Below, piece by piece: positions 14,759 through 21,464 of a DNA stretch of 32,924 nt (positions are counted from its first letter, which is position 1; each line of letters opens with the position of its first letter). The notes beneath the pieces are model-generated. The model saw only the letters and a list, made by a program, of their open reading frames with translations, searched no databases and was not told the DNA's origin. The translations under genes and the position numbers were made by a program. This DNA comes from a virus, in the IMG/VR virus record IMGVR_UViG_3300038457_000187, positions 1 through 32,924 of that record; one strand, 5' to 3'.

Positions 14759-14934
14759 GTCAGCTTCCAAACCTTCCGGTCGGCGATGGCGAGGTTCTTG
14801 GCGCGCCGCGCTTCATCCCTCTGTTTCTGGCGCAACTCGAAACCCCGGAGCCTCTCCCGTATCCAGTCGCGGAGCGGTATGGGTTGGTGCGTCAATAGCA
14901 AGTCTTGCCGGGGCCTGCGTGGCCTATCGTGCAT
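14755..14934 (-). CDS. Small basic helical protein (59 aa)
   Basis: ATG at 14934 follows AGAGGACACCTCA. Its TGA overlaps the next ATG. The product (LLLTHQPIPLRDWIRERLRG, then QKQRDEARRAKNLAIADRKV) is strongly basic and helical. No family is recognised. Conserved coupling is the evidence that it is real. Confidence 0.6.
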   Translation of the reverse strand: MHDRPRRPRQDLLLTHQPIPLRDWIRERLRGFELRQKQRDEARRAKNLAIADRKVWKLT

Positions 14935-14983
14935 TGAGGTGTCCTCTTATGGGTAGTTTCCGGCCATGCTTGTCTCGAAAGCG

Positions 14984-15005
14984 GCGGTGATAAATTTATC
15001 ACCGC
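14984..15005. promoter_or_regulatory. Perfect 22-bp palindrome
   Basis: The halves GCGGTGATAAA and TTTATCACCGC are exact reverse complements with no spacer. The palindrome spans the stop codon of the leftward gene ending at 14999 and lies 50 bp before the next gene's start. A dimeric repressor site or a hairpin processing/terminator signal is possible. Confidence 0.65.
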
Positions 15006-15184
15006 GCCGGCCGCCCGGCCAGTCCGGTAATCAGCGCGAGTACCGACATTGTTCGCCGGATTTTGCAGGCGATCTCATTGAGCGCCTGCTGCTCGCGCCG
15101 GCGTCCTGCTGCACATCGGCACCAGATCGGCGGCTCCCCGGGGAATAAGACTACTCCCCAGCCGTGGCATTGTTCGCAGGTCAT
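14999..15184 (-). CDS. DnaJ-type zinc-ribbon small protein (61 aa)
   Basis: I chose the ATG at 15184 because it overlaps the methyltransferase stop (ATGA). MTCEQCHGWGVVLFPGEPPI followed by WCRCAAG is a CxxCxGxG plus CxC zinc-binding module like half of a DnaJ zinc centre. The rest is a basic helix and a hydrophobic end (SVLALITGLAG). Its stop codon lies within the 22-bp palindrome. Confidence 0.65.
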   Translation of the reverse strand: MTCEQCHGWGVVLFPGEPPIWCRCAAGRRREQQALNEIACKIRRTMSVLALITGLAGRPAR

Positions 15185-16323
15185 GGGGCTGCCCTTTCTA
15201 ATTCCGCGTCCTGAAACAGGTTTCCGGTGTGGATGCAATACCGCGAGAACCAGATCACCTCATCCCGTGGTCCCTTGTTGGAGTAGCCCCGTGCTGCCTT
15301 CCATCTGGTCATGTGCCAACCCTCTGGCATGATATGTTCGCCACCGAGTCCGCAAAGCGCTATTCGCAGGTTCCGGTTGTCGCCGTTGGCAATCGCCCAC
15401 TCGCGGACTTCGGCCGCAACGTCTTCCTCAACCGAGTACAGCCGGTTGTCGCGCATCGTATGCGAGTACGGCGGATCCAAGAATACTCCGGTCAGTTGGC
15501 CGCCACCGAGCTTCCAGGTGCAGCTCGGCCTGACTATCCCGGACCAGTCGCCGCAGCAGACGCGCACCCGGCGCAGGCGGTCGGCTAAGGCGCACATCCA
15601 GGACACCAGTGCGACGCCCGGCAGATTCTTGGCATGCACGCCCATTTCATTAGTGAGTTGCGGCCGATGCTGCCAGTCTGGATTTTCCGGGGTCCGGATC
15701 TTGCGCCCCGGCTGCAGCCTACTTACGTCTCCACGGTTCATCTTTGGCAACTTCGATATTCCCCGGCCGCCGCGGTTGATGACCGGCCGCTTATTCATGC
15801 CATCGAGCTTGCCGGCCCAACTCGCCGCCGAATGCACGCCCATCTTGCCATTCAGGCGGAGGTTGGCGCTACCGTTCACGCCGCGGGAATGCGCCTTGCC
15901 GCCTTGCGCGCGGCCAATCCATTCCGGCCTTGAGCACCAGCCGGCGCCGATCCATTGCGAGATACCCCACACCCACCAGCCGGCGATCTTGGCGTTGTAG
16001 AAGTCCGGATCCGTCCCCATCTTGGCGCGGAAGTCCGGTTGTTCGGTAAGCCAGCGATGCCGCGCCTGCAGGTCTACCTCGCTCACCGGCCAGTCGGCAA
16101 ACTCAGCCACGGCTTCTGGATCCGCCTGGAGTGCCCGCCAGAAGTTGGCCAAGTAGGCATCGGCGTCATTCACTGTTTCAATCCGCGGCGCGTGAGGCCT
16201 AGCCAACAGCACAGCCAAGCTGCCAGCAAACGGCTCAACGTAGTTGCCGACGTCGCCGAAGTGCCGCCAGACAAGTTCCGCCGCGCGGCTCTTACCGCCG
16301 AACCAAGGAAAGGGGGCTTTCAT
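15181..16323 (-). CDS. DNA adenine-N6 methyltransferase, Dam/D12 class (380 aa)
   Basis: I chose the ATG at 16323 because it overlaps the upstream stop (ATGA) and puts the FxGGK motif at the N-terminus. MKAPFPWFGGKSRAAELVWR followed by YVEPFAGSLAVLLA is the SAM-binding motif X/I region of D12-class enzymes. GVFLDPPYSHT near residue 285 is the catalytic DPPY motif IV. The 380-residue length exceeds Dam (about 278) because of a basic insert at about 130-215 (KRPVINRGGRGISKLPKMNR), probably the target recognition part. It would protect phage DNA from host restriction. Specificity cannot be read. Confidence 0.9.
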   Translation of the reverse strand: MKAPFPWFGGKSRAAELVWRHFGDVGNYVEPFAGSLAVLLARPHAPRIETVNDADAYLANFWRALQADPEAVAEFADWPVSEVDLQARHRWLTEQPDFRAKMGTDPDFYNAKIAGWWVWGISQWIGAGWCSRPEWIGRAQGGKAHSRGVNGSANLRLNGKMGVHSAASWAGKLDGMNKRPVINRGGRGISKLPKMNRGDVSRLQPGRKIRTPENPDWQHRPQLTNEMGVHAKNLPGVALVSWMCALADRLRRVRVCCGDWSGIVRPSCTWKLGGGQLTGVFLDPPYSHTMRDNRLYSVEEDVAAEVREWAIANGDNRNLRIALCGLGGEHIMPEGWHMTRWKAARGYSNKGPRDEVIWFSRYCIHTGNLFQDAELERAAP

Positions 16324-16628
16324 GCGGCATCCCCCCGCCGCGCTGCGGCCTCGCGCTCCGCGCCGCGCACCAGGTCGCGTTCGCTTTGCCGCTGGGCTTC
16401 CGCCTGGCGGTCGGTCAGCGGCCACAACCGCCCTGGAGTACCCGGCGCGCGGCCGGCATTGGCGCGTGGATTTGCGTCCCGTGCACGTATCTCGCGCGGG
16501 TGGTCGCCGTAGAGCCGCGCTTTGGCGGGGATGCCGCGGGGCGCGCCGGGATCGTATACGTCATCGTTCAGACCCAGTTGGCGCGGGGCGAAGCCGCCGC
16601 GGACGAGGAGTAACCCGAGGGCGGTCAT
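16320..16628 (-). CDS. Basic hypothetical protein (102 aa)
   Basis: ATG at 16628 and TGA at 16320 both lie in four-base overlaps with the neighbouring genes, which is the main evidence. The product begins TALGLLLVRGGFAPRQLGLN and ends with an Arg/Glu/Ala-rich helix (RQAEAQRQSERDLVRGAERE). No domain is recognised. Confidence 0.6.
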   Translation of the reverse strand: MTALGLLLVRGGFAPRQLGLNDDVYDPGAPRGIPAKARLYGDHPREIRARDANPRANAGRAPGTPGRLWPLTDRQAEAQRQSERDLVRGAEREAAARRGDAA

Positions 16629-17218
16629 CCCGGACCTCGCAGTTGTCTGGCAGCCCCTTGGCGATCCCAGAGATTCTTGTACGCCTCTGACTCGGGATGC
16701 TCGGGCTGGCGACCAGCGCGGATCGCAGCCACTTCTGTCGGATGCTCCTGTTCCATCCGAAAGAGGAAGTCCGGCCAGAATTTTCGCCCGTCCTTGGTTT
16801 TGTCCCGCTCAGGAAGTCCTTGATATTCGAGCGCGTCCCCGATGCTCTCCCAACGCAAGGCGTCGAGTTGTTCCGGCGTCGATTTCCCATTGATCGTGCC
16901 TAGAATCGACTCAACGAAAGTGGGGTCTGGCTTCAACCCTTGTTTTTTCCACGCCTCAATGGGATCGGGTGGATGGATCGTAAACTTCTGGTCAAACATC
17001 TCCCGCATGGCTTTCGAGCCATACCATTTGTCCCATTGGTTGCGGATTTCCTGTACCACCCACATCGCTTGCTGGTCTGGTGCCCAACCCTGGAAACCTT
17101 GGCACCAGCCCACCAGGTCCTCGGCTATAGCCTTCAGCCCATCTGTGTCGGGGCAAAATACCAGGGTCTTGAGATTATTGGCAATTTCGCGGGCTTGATC
17201 GTATGTCAACTGTTTCAT
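16625..17218 (-). CDS. Helical protein, possible helicase-loader position (197 aa)
   Basis: I chose the ATG at 17218, which overlaps the stop of the replication gene. MKQLTYDQAREIANNLKTLV and AIAEDLVGWCQGFQGW lead to a hydrophobic helical core, then IEAWKKQGLKPDPTFVES and a C-terminal FWPDFLFRMEQEHP. No Walker motif or zinc site is visible. The position directly after an O-like initiator matches the helicase-loader slot in lambdoid phages (lambda P). That comparison is positional only. Confidence 0.65.
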   Translation of the reverse strand: MKQLTYDQAREIANNLKTLVFCPDTDGLKAIAEDLVGWCQGFQGWAPDQQAMWVVQEIRNQWDKWYGSKAMREMFDQKFTIHPPDPIEAWKKQGLKPDPTFVESILGTINGKSTPEQLDALRWESIGDALEYQGLPERDKTKDGRKFWPDFLFRMEQEHPTEVAAIRAGRQPEHPESEAYKNLWDRQGAARQLRGPG

Positions 17219-18447
17219 CGCAGCTTTCCCTCTCTTTGCATTTGTAGTTTCAAGTCGAGCAGGCTCGGCCCGGCTTCGGTTTTGGGCGCCCGCGCCAGCT
17301 TCGCCGCGTCCCGGGCCAGGTTTATAACCATGCCGTAGGACGTGATTGAACTCATGCGGGCCTGAATGCGCTGCGTGAGGAGCGCAAAATCCGCGTCTCC
17401 CAGCGCTGCCAGAATTCCGTGTAATGCGATAGGTCCAGGGATGTCGGGTGAGAGTTTGGCTCCAAGCCATCTCAGAAGCAATTCGCGGAGTGCTTCGGTC
17501 CTTTCCATTAAAAGAGAGTCCGGTCCCGTCGTCTCACAAGGGACGGGACTGGACTCTTCTTTTTTGACATCAAAAATAGCCCCGGAAACAGGGGTGGCCT
17601 CTTCTTTATTCTTATTCCTTATATGTCGCACCTGTACAGACGGAAAACCCGCTTGTACAAGGGGAGAACCGTTCCCCTGTCCAGCGGCCATCGTCTTCCC
17701 CTTTACAGGGGAGACAAGCACGTCCGGAATCGCCGGCGGCTCGAGCGTCAACTCGAGCTGCACACCCCGGTCGTTAGAGATTACCTCCATCTGTTTCGGG
17801 GGTAGTTTCACCCCGATGGCCCGCAAGGCGCTGTACCTCTCTTCCGCGATGATTTTACGGGCCTTATCCGTCGCGGCGTTCAAAACATCCTGGGACCAAC
17901 GGTTGAAGCTGACGGCCCATTCCTCGGCGGCGACGCGCCGCGGCGGGTCGAAGTTATGAATTTGGGCCAAAACCTCAGGCGAAGAAAAAACGAATCCCCC
18001 CTGTACAGGGGAGCGATCCTCGCGCCGGCGAGACTTTACCTTGTCGGCGTTCACTCCAATGGCGCCAGCCAGACGCTTTCCGTCGGCCGCGGTCGCCCGG
18101 CGAAACAGGCCACAGGCGAGTGCTTCGGCCAAGGTGTTGGCGATGTGCTTCTCGGTGCACTTCAACTTGTCGGCCAAGCTCCGGGTGGTATGCGCGTGTC
18201 CATCGTCATCGACCGCCCAGGGGCTCGGAGGGATCCGCCCGAGGCTTTCCTGTGTTATCAGAGCCCTGAGACGGATCAACGGCGTTTCGCCGTCCCGGAA
18301 ATCCGAGTCGGTCTGGCTCGGAGGATGTGCCGTAAAGCGGCCAGTGGCGCTTCCGAGGGACCTCATTAACCTGGCGCATGCGCCGTCATTCCGACGGTCG
18401 CCGTCTTGTTCGGAAGCCATCGGCTTCCGGTTCGTCTGTGTGTTCAC
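17215..18447 (-). CDS. Phage replication-initiator-like protein (410 aa)
   Basis: I chose the GTG at 18447 because GGAGG lies ten bases upstream and it overlaps the stop of the 41-residue gene (GTGA). A disordered start precedes a winged-helix block near residues 85-125 (HTTRSLADKLKCTEKHIANT, then LAEALACGLFRRATAADGKR). A basic helical stretch (VLNAATDKARKIIAEERYSA) and a C-terminal all-alpha domain follow (ALRELLLRWLGAKL..., HGILAALGDADFALLTQRIQ). DNA-binding wHTH plus a partner-binding tail is the lambda O-type plan. The central linker contains five Pro-Val motifs encoded by GTACA-like palindromes. The function is inferred. Confidence 0.7.
   Translation of the reverse strand: MNTQTNRKPMASEQDGDRRNDGACARLMRSLGSATGRFTAHPPSQTDSDFRDGETPLIRLRALITQESLGRIPPSPWAVDDDGHAHTTRSLADKLKCTEKHIANTLAEALACGLFRRATAADGKRLAGAIGVNADKVKSRRREDRSPVQGGFVFSSPEVLAQIHNFDPPRRVAAEEWAVSFNRWSQDVLNAATDKARKIIAEERYSALRAIGVKLPPKQMEVISNDRGVQLELTLEPPAIPDVLVSPVKGKTMAAGQGNGSPLVQAGFPSVQVRHIRNKNKEEATPVSGAIFDVKKEESSPVPCETTGPDSLLMERTEALRELLLRWLGAKLSPDIPGPIALHGILAALGDADFALLTQRIQARMSSITSYGMVINLARDAAKLARAPKTEAGPSLLDLKLQMQREGKLR
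17551..18011. repeat. Iteron-like palindromes and AT-rich patch inside the replication gene (candidate origin)
   Basis: Within the replication gene lie CCCCTGTACAGGGG (17998-18011), CCCCTTTACAGGGG (17698-17711, one mismatch), CTTGTACAAGGGGAG (about 17652-17666), TCCCCTGTCC (about 17673-17682) and CCCCGGAAACAGGGG (17580-17594). AT-rich runs flank them (17557-17580, 17600-17630). Iterons plus an AT-rich region inside the initiator gene is the lambda O/ori arrangement. Origin function is inference; the repeats are seen directly. Confidence 0.45.
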
Positions 18448-18569
18448 TGTGTGAAAACCTCCATTTTGTTGACTGCCTCCCATTCCGCTTCGTGGATGCG
18501 CGCGATGACATGCTGAGTCTCGACCTCGACTACGATCAGGCGGGGCAACCGTCTGGTGCTGTGTCTCAT
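18444..18569 (-). CDS. Very small protein (41 aa)
   Basis: ATG at 18569 overlaps the upstream stop and its TGA overlaps the GTG of the replication gene. The product (RHSTRRLPRLIVVEVETQHV, then RIHEAEWEAVNKMEVFTQ) is a strand-helix peptide without a known family. Overlaps on both sides are the evidence that it is translated. Confidence 0.6.
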   Translation of the reverse strand: MRHSTRRLPRLIVVEVETQHVIARIHEAEWEAVNKMEVFTQ

Positions 18570-18820
18570 GCGTGGCCCGCTTTTCCGTTTATCAGCCGCT
18601 TCTGGCCGGACTCGCGATCGAAAAACCGCATGTCTTCATCGGCGAGCCGCTCCACGGTTTTGTGGTAATCGAGCTGCACTTTGGCGGCTTTCACGATCGC
18701 ATCCGCGACGCGGGTAACAGCCAAGGCGCGCGCGATCTCCATAGGATTGTCGGGATCTTTCAGCGCTTCGATGGTCTCGAATAAATGGTCGTTCAAGTCA
18801 CGCAACGTGTTCTTTGCCAC
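18566..18820 (-). CDS. Helical hypothetical phage protein (84 aa)
   Basis: GTG at 18820 follows TAAGGAGACTTT, a strong site. The product (KNTLRDLNDHLFETIEALKD, ARALAVTRVADAIVKAAKVQ, then EDMRFFDR) is an all-helical charged protein I recognise as common but unnamed in phage early operons. Coupling to the HNH gene upstream (23-base overlap) and to the small gene downstream. Confidence 0.75.
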   Translation of the reverse strand: MAKNTLRDLNDHLFETIEALKDPDNPMEIARALAVTRVADAIVKAAKVQLDYHKTVERLADEDMRFFDRESGQKRLINGKAGHA

Positions 18821-19610
18821 AAAGTCTCCTTAGTCTGCGTTTCAGCGCCCCGTTGAGCGTAATTACCTGCTTCAGCTCGGGGGGCAGGTTATGGATGCTG
18901 TTGCGGAGCATCATCTCTCCGTCCGTTATCAGCTCCAGGTTTTCGATTTCGCAATGGGCCCGGTTATAGTCACGGAACACAACCTTGTGTCCCGCGGGGA
19001 TCGGGCCATGGTGCTGCTGCCAGACGCGCCAGTGCACCAGCGGCCAGACATCCTTGTGCCATCCGGAGCAGCCGTCGCCGGGGCGCCGCTCCCGGATCTT
19101 GATGCGCAGGTAGCCTTCGGGGTCGGCTACGATGGCGCCCACCGGCTTGTGCAGTTGCGCGGCGCGGCCGTTGAGTTGCCCCGGCTTGAATTGCGTCTCG
19201 GCCATGCGTCCGAGGGCATAACCGGGCATGCGCTTGCCCTTGTTCCACGGCACCAGGCCGGCCCGGAAAGATCCGCCGTTGGCGTGCTTGTGCGAGTTCG
19301 GCCCTTCGGCCGATGCCAAATACTCCGCGCTCTTTTGCAGCCCCAGGCGCGCCGCGGCTTGGTAAACCTTGCCGGCGCTGCGGCCGGTGAGCGCCGCAAT
19401 CTCTGCCGTCGAGTGATCGGCGTACAGCTTGCGCAGGAGATCGAGTTCTACGGTGGACCAGGGCTGGTACCCGGGCTTGCGAAGTCCCAACAATTTTGCC
19501 TTTGTTCGCACTGAGGGGAACGACCGCTTCAGCACTTCCGCCACGGCCCAGGTGGGATGGTGCGGATAGAGCACGCGCAATTTAGTGATGGCTTGGGGCG
19601 TCCAGCGCAA
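18798..19610 (-). CDS. HNH endonuclease with N-terminal HTH modules (270 aa)
   Basis: I chose the TTG at 19610 because CAGGAG lies six bases upstream; a GTG at 19736 would add 42 unremarkable residues. The N-terminal half has two SANT/HTH-like modules (LRWTPQAITKLRVLYPHHP, YQPWSTVELDLLRKLYADHS). The C-terminal half has a beta-beta-metal core: YLRIKIRERRPGDGCSGWHK, VHWRVWQQHHGPIPAGHKVV, RDYNRAHCEIENLELIT. That places H and N near VH and DYN and fits phage HNH_3-type homing-like nucleases. It may cut DNA or act in replication. Start is the main uncertainty. Confidence 0.8.
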   Translation of the reverse strand: MRWTPQAITKLRVLYPHHPTWAVAEVLKRSFPSVRTKAKLLGLRKPGYQPWSTVELDLLRKLYADHSTAEIAALTGRSAGKVYQAAARLGLQKSAEYLASAEGPNSHKHANGGSFRAGLVPWNKGKRMPGYALGRMAETQFKPGQLNGRAAQLHKPVGAIVADPEGYLRIKIRERRPGDGCSGWHKDVWPLVHWRVWQQHHGPIPAGHKVVFRDYNRAHCEIENLELITDGEMMLRNSIHNLPPELKQVITLNGALKRRLRRLCGKEHVA

Positions 19611-19837
19611 GCTTTTCTCCTGAAATTCAAGAAATTGAAACGCGAGCACTTGCGATTCAGGGGTAGGCTTGCGAAAATGAAGGGGAAGCCGTGCCTCCGG
19701 CGCTAAGTGTTTGCGCTTGTTTGCCGTCAGTCTCACCTGCCAAGATTTGATCGACGGCGACCGCTAAGGTAGTTATCCCGGAGGCGACCGTCCGCGGCTT
19801 TCACCTGCAGCGACCCCAATCGCGGGCGTAGCTGCGT
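19611..19837. other. Gap between the HNH and methyltransferase genes
   Basis: About 227 bases if the HNH gene starts at the TTG. The only frame over the right half is the possible 42-residue N-terminal extension of the HNH gene (GTG at 19736). No clear promoter, repeat or hairpin is visible to me here. Confidence 0.4.
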
Positions 19838-21124
19838 TCATGCGTGCGCCTCGTCGAATTCGGCAAGCCGGCGCGCGATCCACTCACTACAGTCTGGCAC
19901 CACCGCGTTACCCAGCCGGCTCAGTCGCTTGGTGCGGTCTTGCATCGCTCTGTCCAGCCCAGCGGGAAGCCCATCAGCCAGCAGACAAATCTTGGATTGA
20001 GCCGCCGTTTCTCCAGGCTCCCGTACTTTGGGCGGTCCGGGCTGTTGCCCGCTGTCTGCGCCTGCTCCTGATCCTGCATGGTTGCCATGCTGTCGGTCGG
20101 GGTAGCCCAGCGCTGGCGCGAGGTCGGGGCGCTCTCTGAGGATGGCTGGCCATCTTGGATCTGAGGGGCCTGGAGCGAAGCGGGGAAGCTGTGCTCCACG
20201 AAGTTCTGAAGCTGCTCGCCCTTCGTTGTTCCCGAGCGGTCCTGATAGCTCAGCTTGTTTGGAGTGCGGTAATCCCTGCTCGCTGGTGTCGGGAACCACA
20301 ACTTCGTTGCTCCCGTTAGCGAGTCCACCACTCCCGGATGGTTCCCGCAACTCTCGCCGTCTTCCTGGCGGGCAGTGGGCCAATTCTGCACTCGCAGGCT
20401 CAGCGCCTCGTAGTCGTCGTGGCTGTTGTACTGGCAGCGCTCTGCCTCGCGTGGAGTTGGCCACTGTTGCACCTTCACCGCAAGGCTCGTTATCGCCGTC
20501 CGGTTCGCGCCTGTGCCGTCGCGCTCGCCCATACGCTGTTTCATCGCCAAGTGCGCCGCTGGCGTCTTCCCGTCGTCTTTCGCCACTGCGGTAGGCCACA
20601 ATGAAGACGCGCTTTCGAATATGGGAAGCTCCGAACTCCGAAGCTCGTAGACAGCGCCAGCATCCCACATACCCGAGTCGGGCAAGGTCTCCAAGCACTC
20701 GCCCCATTGCTCCTCTTGAAGTAAGGAGCCCTGGGACGTTCTCAGCGACCACGAAACGGGGTCGAAGCTCGCCAATAATTCGGGCGAACTCAGACCAAAG
20801 GCCCGTGCGAGATCCTTCAATTCCAACTCGCTTTCCGGCCTGGGAAACGTCCTGGCATGGGAAGCCGCCAACGAGCACATCGACGGGTGAAAGAACGGCA
20901 GCGGTAGCAACGCGGATGTCATGATGTTTGGGAACCTTGGGCCAGTGCTTCTCAAGAATCTCGTGGCAGAATGGGTCGATCTCGATTTGGAAGCGGCACT
21001 CGAAGCCGGCGCGGTCGAAGCCTAAATCCAGGCCGCCGATACCGCTAAACAGCGAGCCATACGTGCGTCGCCGCGTCGCCGCGTCGCCGCGTCTGCCTGT
21101 CGCTGATTGTGGGGGCTTCTCCAT
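19838..21124 (-). CDS. C5 cytosine DNA methyltransferase (428 aa)
   Basis: ATG at 21124 follows a GGAG. All key motifs of the m5C family are visible: motif I SLFSGIGGLDLGF (residues 24-36), motif IV GGFPCQDVSQAG with the catalytic Cys near 90, motif VI AENVPGLL (127-134), motif VIII HIRKRVFIVA (168-177) and motif X RLGNAVVPDCSEW near 403. The target recognition region (180-390) is Gly/Arg-rich. It would methylate phage DNA against restriction. Two oddities: an 8-bp tandem repeat near the start, and a second, recognisable frame overprinting most of the gene. Confidence 0.92.
   Translation of the reverse strand: MEKPPQSATGRRGDAATRRRTYGSLFSGIGGLDLGFDRAGFECRFQIEIDPFCHEILEKHWPKVPKHHDIRVATAAVLSPVDVLVGGFPCQDVSQAGKRVGIEGSRTGLWSEFARIIGELRPRFVVAENVPGLLTSRGAMGRVLGDLARLGYVGCWRCLRASEFGASHIRKRVFIVAYRSGERRREDASGALGDETAYGRARRHRREPDGDNEPCGEGATVANSTRGRALPVQQPRRLRGAEPASAELAHCPPGRRRELREPSGSGGLANGSNEVVVPDTSEQGLPHSKQAELSGPLGNNEGRAASELRGAQLPRFAPGPSDPRWPAILRERPDLAPALGYPDRQHGNHAGSGAGADSGQQPGPPKVREPGETAAQSKICLLADGLPAGLDRAMQDRTKRLSRLGNAVVPDCSEWIARRLAEFDEAHA
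19921..20955 (-). CDS. Overprinted +1-frame protein with WPTP repeats (344 aa)
   Basis: This frame lies entirely inside the C5 methyltransferase gene on the same strand, read in +1 relative to it. SFDPVSWSLRTSQGSLL, LETLPDSGMWDAGAVYELRS, repeated WPTP/WPTA motifs (LWPTAVAKDD, QWPTPREAE, NWPTARQEDG, WFPTPASRDYRTP) and the C-terminal LNPRFVCWLMGFPLGWTE match a pattern I know from many phage-encoded proteins. SLRTSQ lies opposite motif VI of the methyltransferase, and WLMGFPLGWTE lies near the end of the methyltransferase, opposite residues just before motif X. Both frames therefore carry family-like signal. Start at 20955 is uncertain. Confidence 0.5.
   Translation of the reverse strand: MRSTGPRFPNIMTSALLPLPFFHPSMCSLAASHARTFPRPESELELKDLARAFGLSSPELLASFDPVSWSLRTSQGSLLQEEQWGECLETLPDSGMWDAGAVYELRSSELPIFESASSLWPTAVAKDDGKTPAAHLAMKQRMGERDGTGANRTAITSLAVKVQQWPTPREAERCQYNSHDDYEALSLRVQNWPTARQEDGESCGNHPGVVDSLTGATKLWFPTPASRDYRTPNKLSYQDRSGTTKGEQLQNFVEHSFPASLQAPQIQDGQPSSESAPTSRQRWATPTDSMATMQDQEQAQTAGNSPDRPKYGSLEKRRLNPRFVCWLMGFPLGWTERCKTAPSD
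21065..21093. repeat. 8-bp tandem repeat near the methyltransferase start
   Basis: GCGTCGCC is repeated about 3.6 times. It encodes part of residues 11-20 of the methyltransferase (RRGDAATRRR), between the start and motif I. Because 8 is not a multiple of 3, gain or loss of one unit would shift the frame. Confidence 0.75.
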
Positions 21125-21143
21125 TTCACTCCACCACAGAGCG

Positions 21144-21208
21144 TCGAGGGCCGGCCAAGGTGGTGCCCGGATCTCAAGGGGGTGAGACCGGCAGTGACCG
21201 GCCCTCGA
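21144..21208. promoter_or_regulatory. Inverted repeat in the methyltransferase leader
   Basis: TCGAGGGCCGG (21144-21154) and CCGGCCCTCGA (21198-21208) are exact 11-bp inverted copies separated by 43 bases. A smaller TCTCA/TGAGA stem lies inside. The position just upstream of the methyltransferase start (21124) suggests a structured 5' leader or regulator site. Confidence 0.5.
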
Positions 21209-21410
21209 ATACCGATGTCAGCATACCGCGCGGCAGGCCGCCACTCAAGTACTATTTGGCCCATGCTCGCAGCAGTATTGCGTTACACTACCCAAGCATC
21301 GTTACAGAATCAGGCTGTCTTATAGTATCCGGGCTTCATTTTTCCCATGACTGCCCATCTGTGCAGTAACGCATTGAAGCGGCCTCATTCCGAACGGGAT
21401 CGCGGGGTCG
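21209..21410. other. Intergenic gap upstream of the sigma gene
   Basis: About 200 bases between the structured leader and the sigma-gene control region. No convincing gene, promoter or terminator is visible. CAAGTACT (about 21244) and GTAACGC boxes (about 21280, reverse strand, and 21367) echo elements of the divergent control region at 11686-11706. Confidence 0.4.
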
Positions 21411-21464
21411 TTGATTATAATTGACTTCCGGGCGGAAATGTCAATTACAATAGACTTCCGAGAC
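21411..21464 (+). promoter_or_regulatory. Tandem promoter-like repeat and operator before the sigma gene
   Basis: AATTGAC (21419-21425) and GTCAATT (21440-21446) form a 7-bp inverted repeat with an inner TTCC/GGAA stem. TTGACT and TACAAT (21446-21451) stand 19 bases apart just before the ATG at 21465. ATTATAATTGACTTCCG and AATTACAATAGACTTCCG are a degenerate 30-bp direct repeat. The arrangement suits an autoregulated promoter with a very short leader. Confidence 0.5.
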
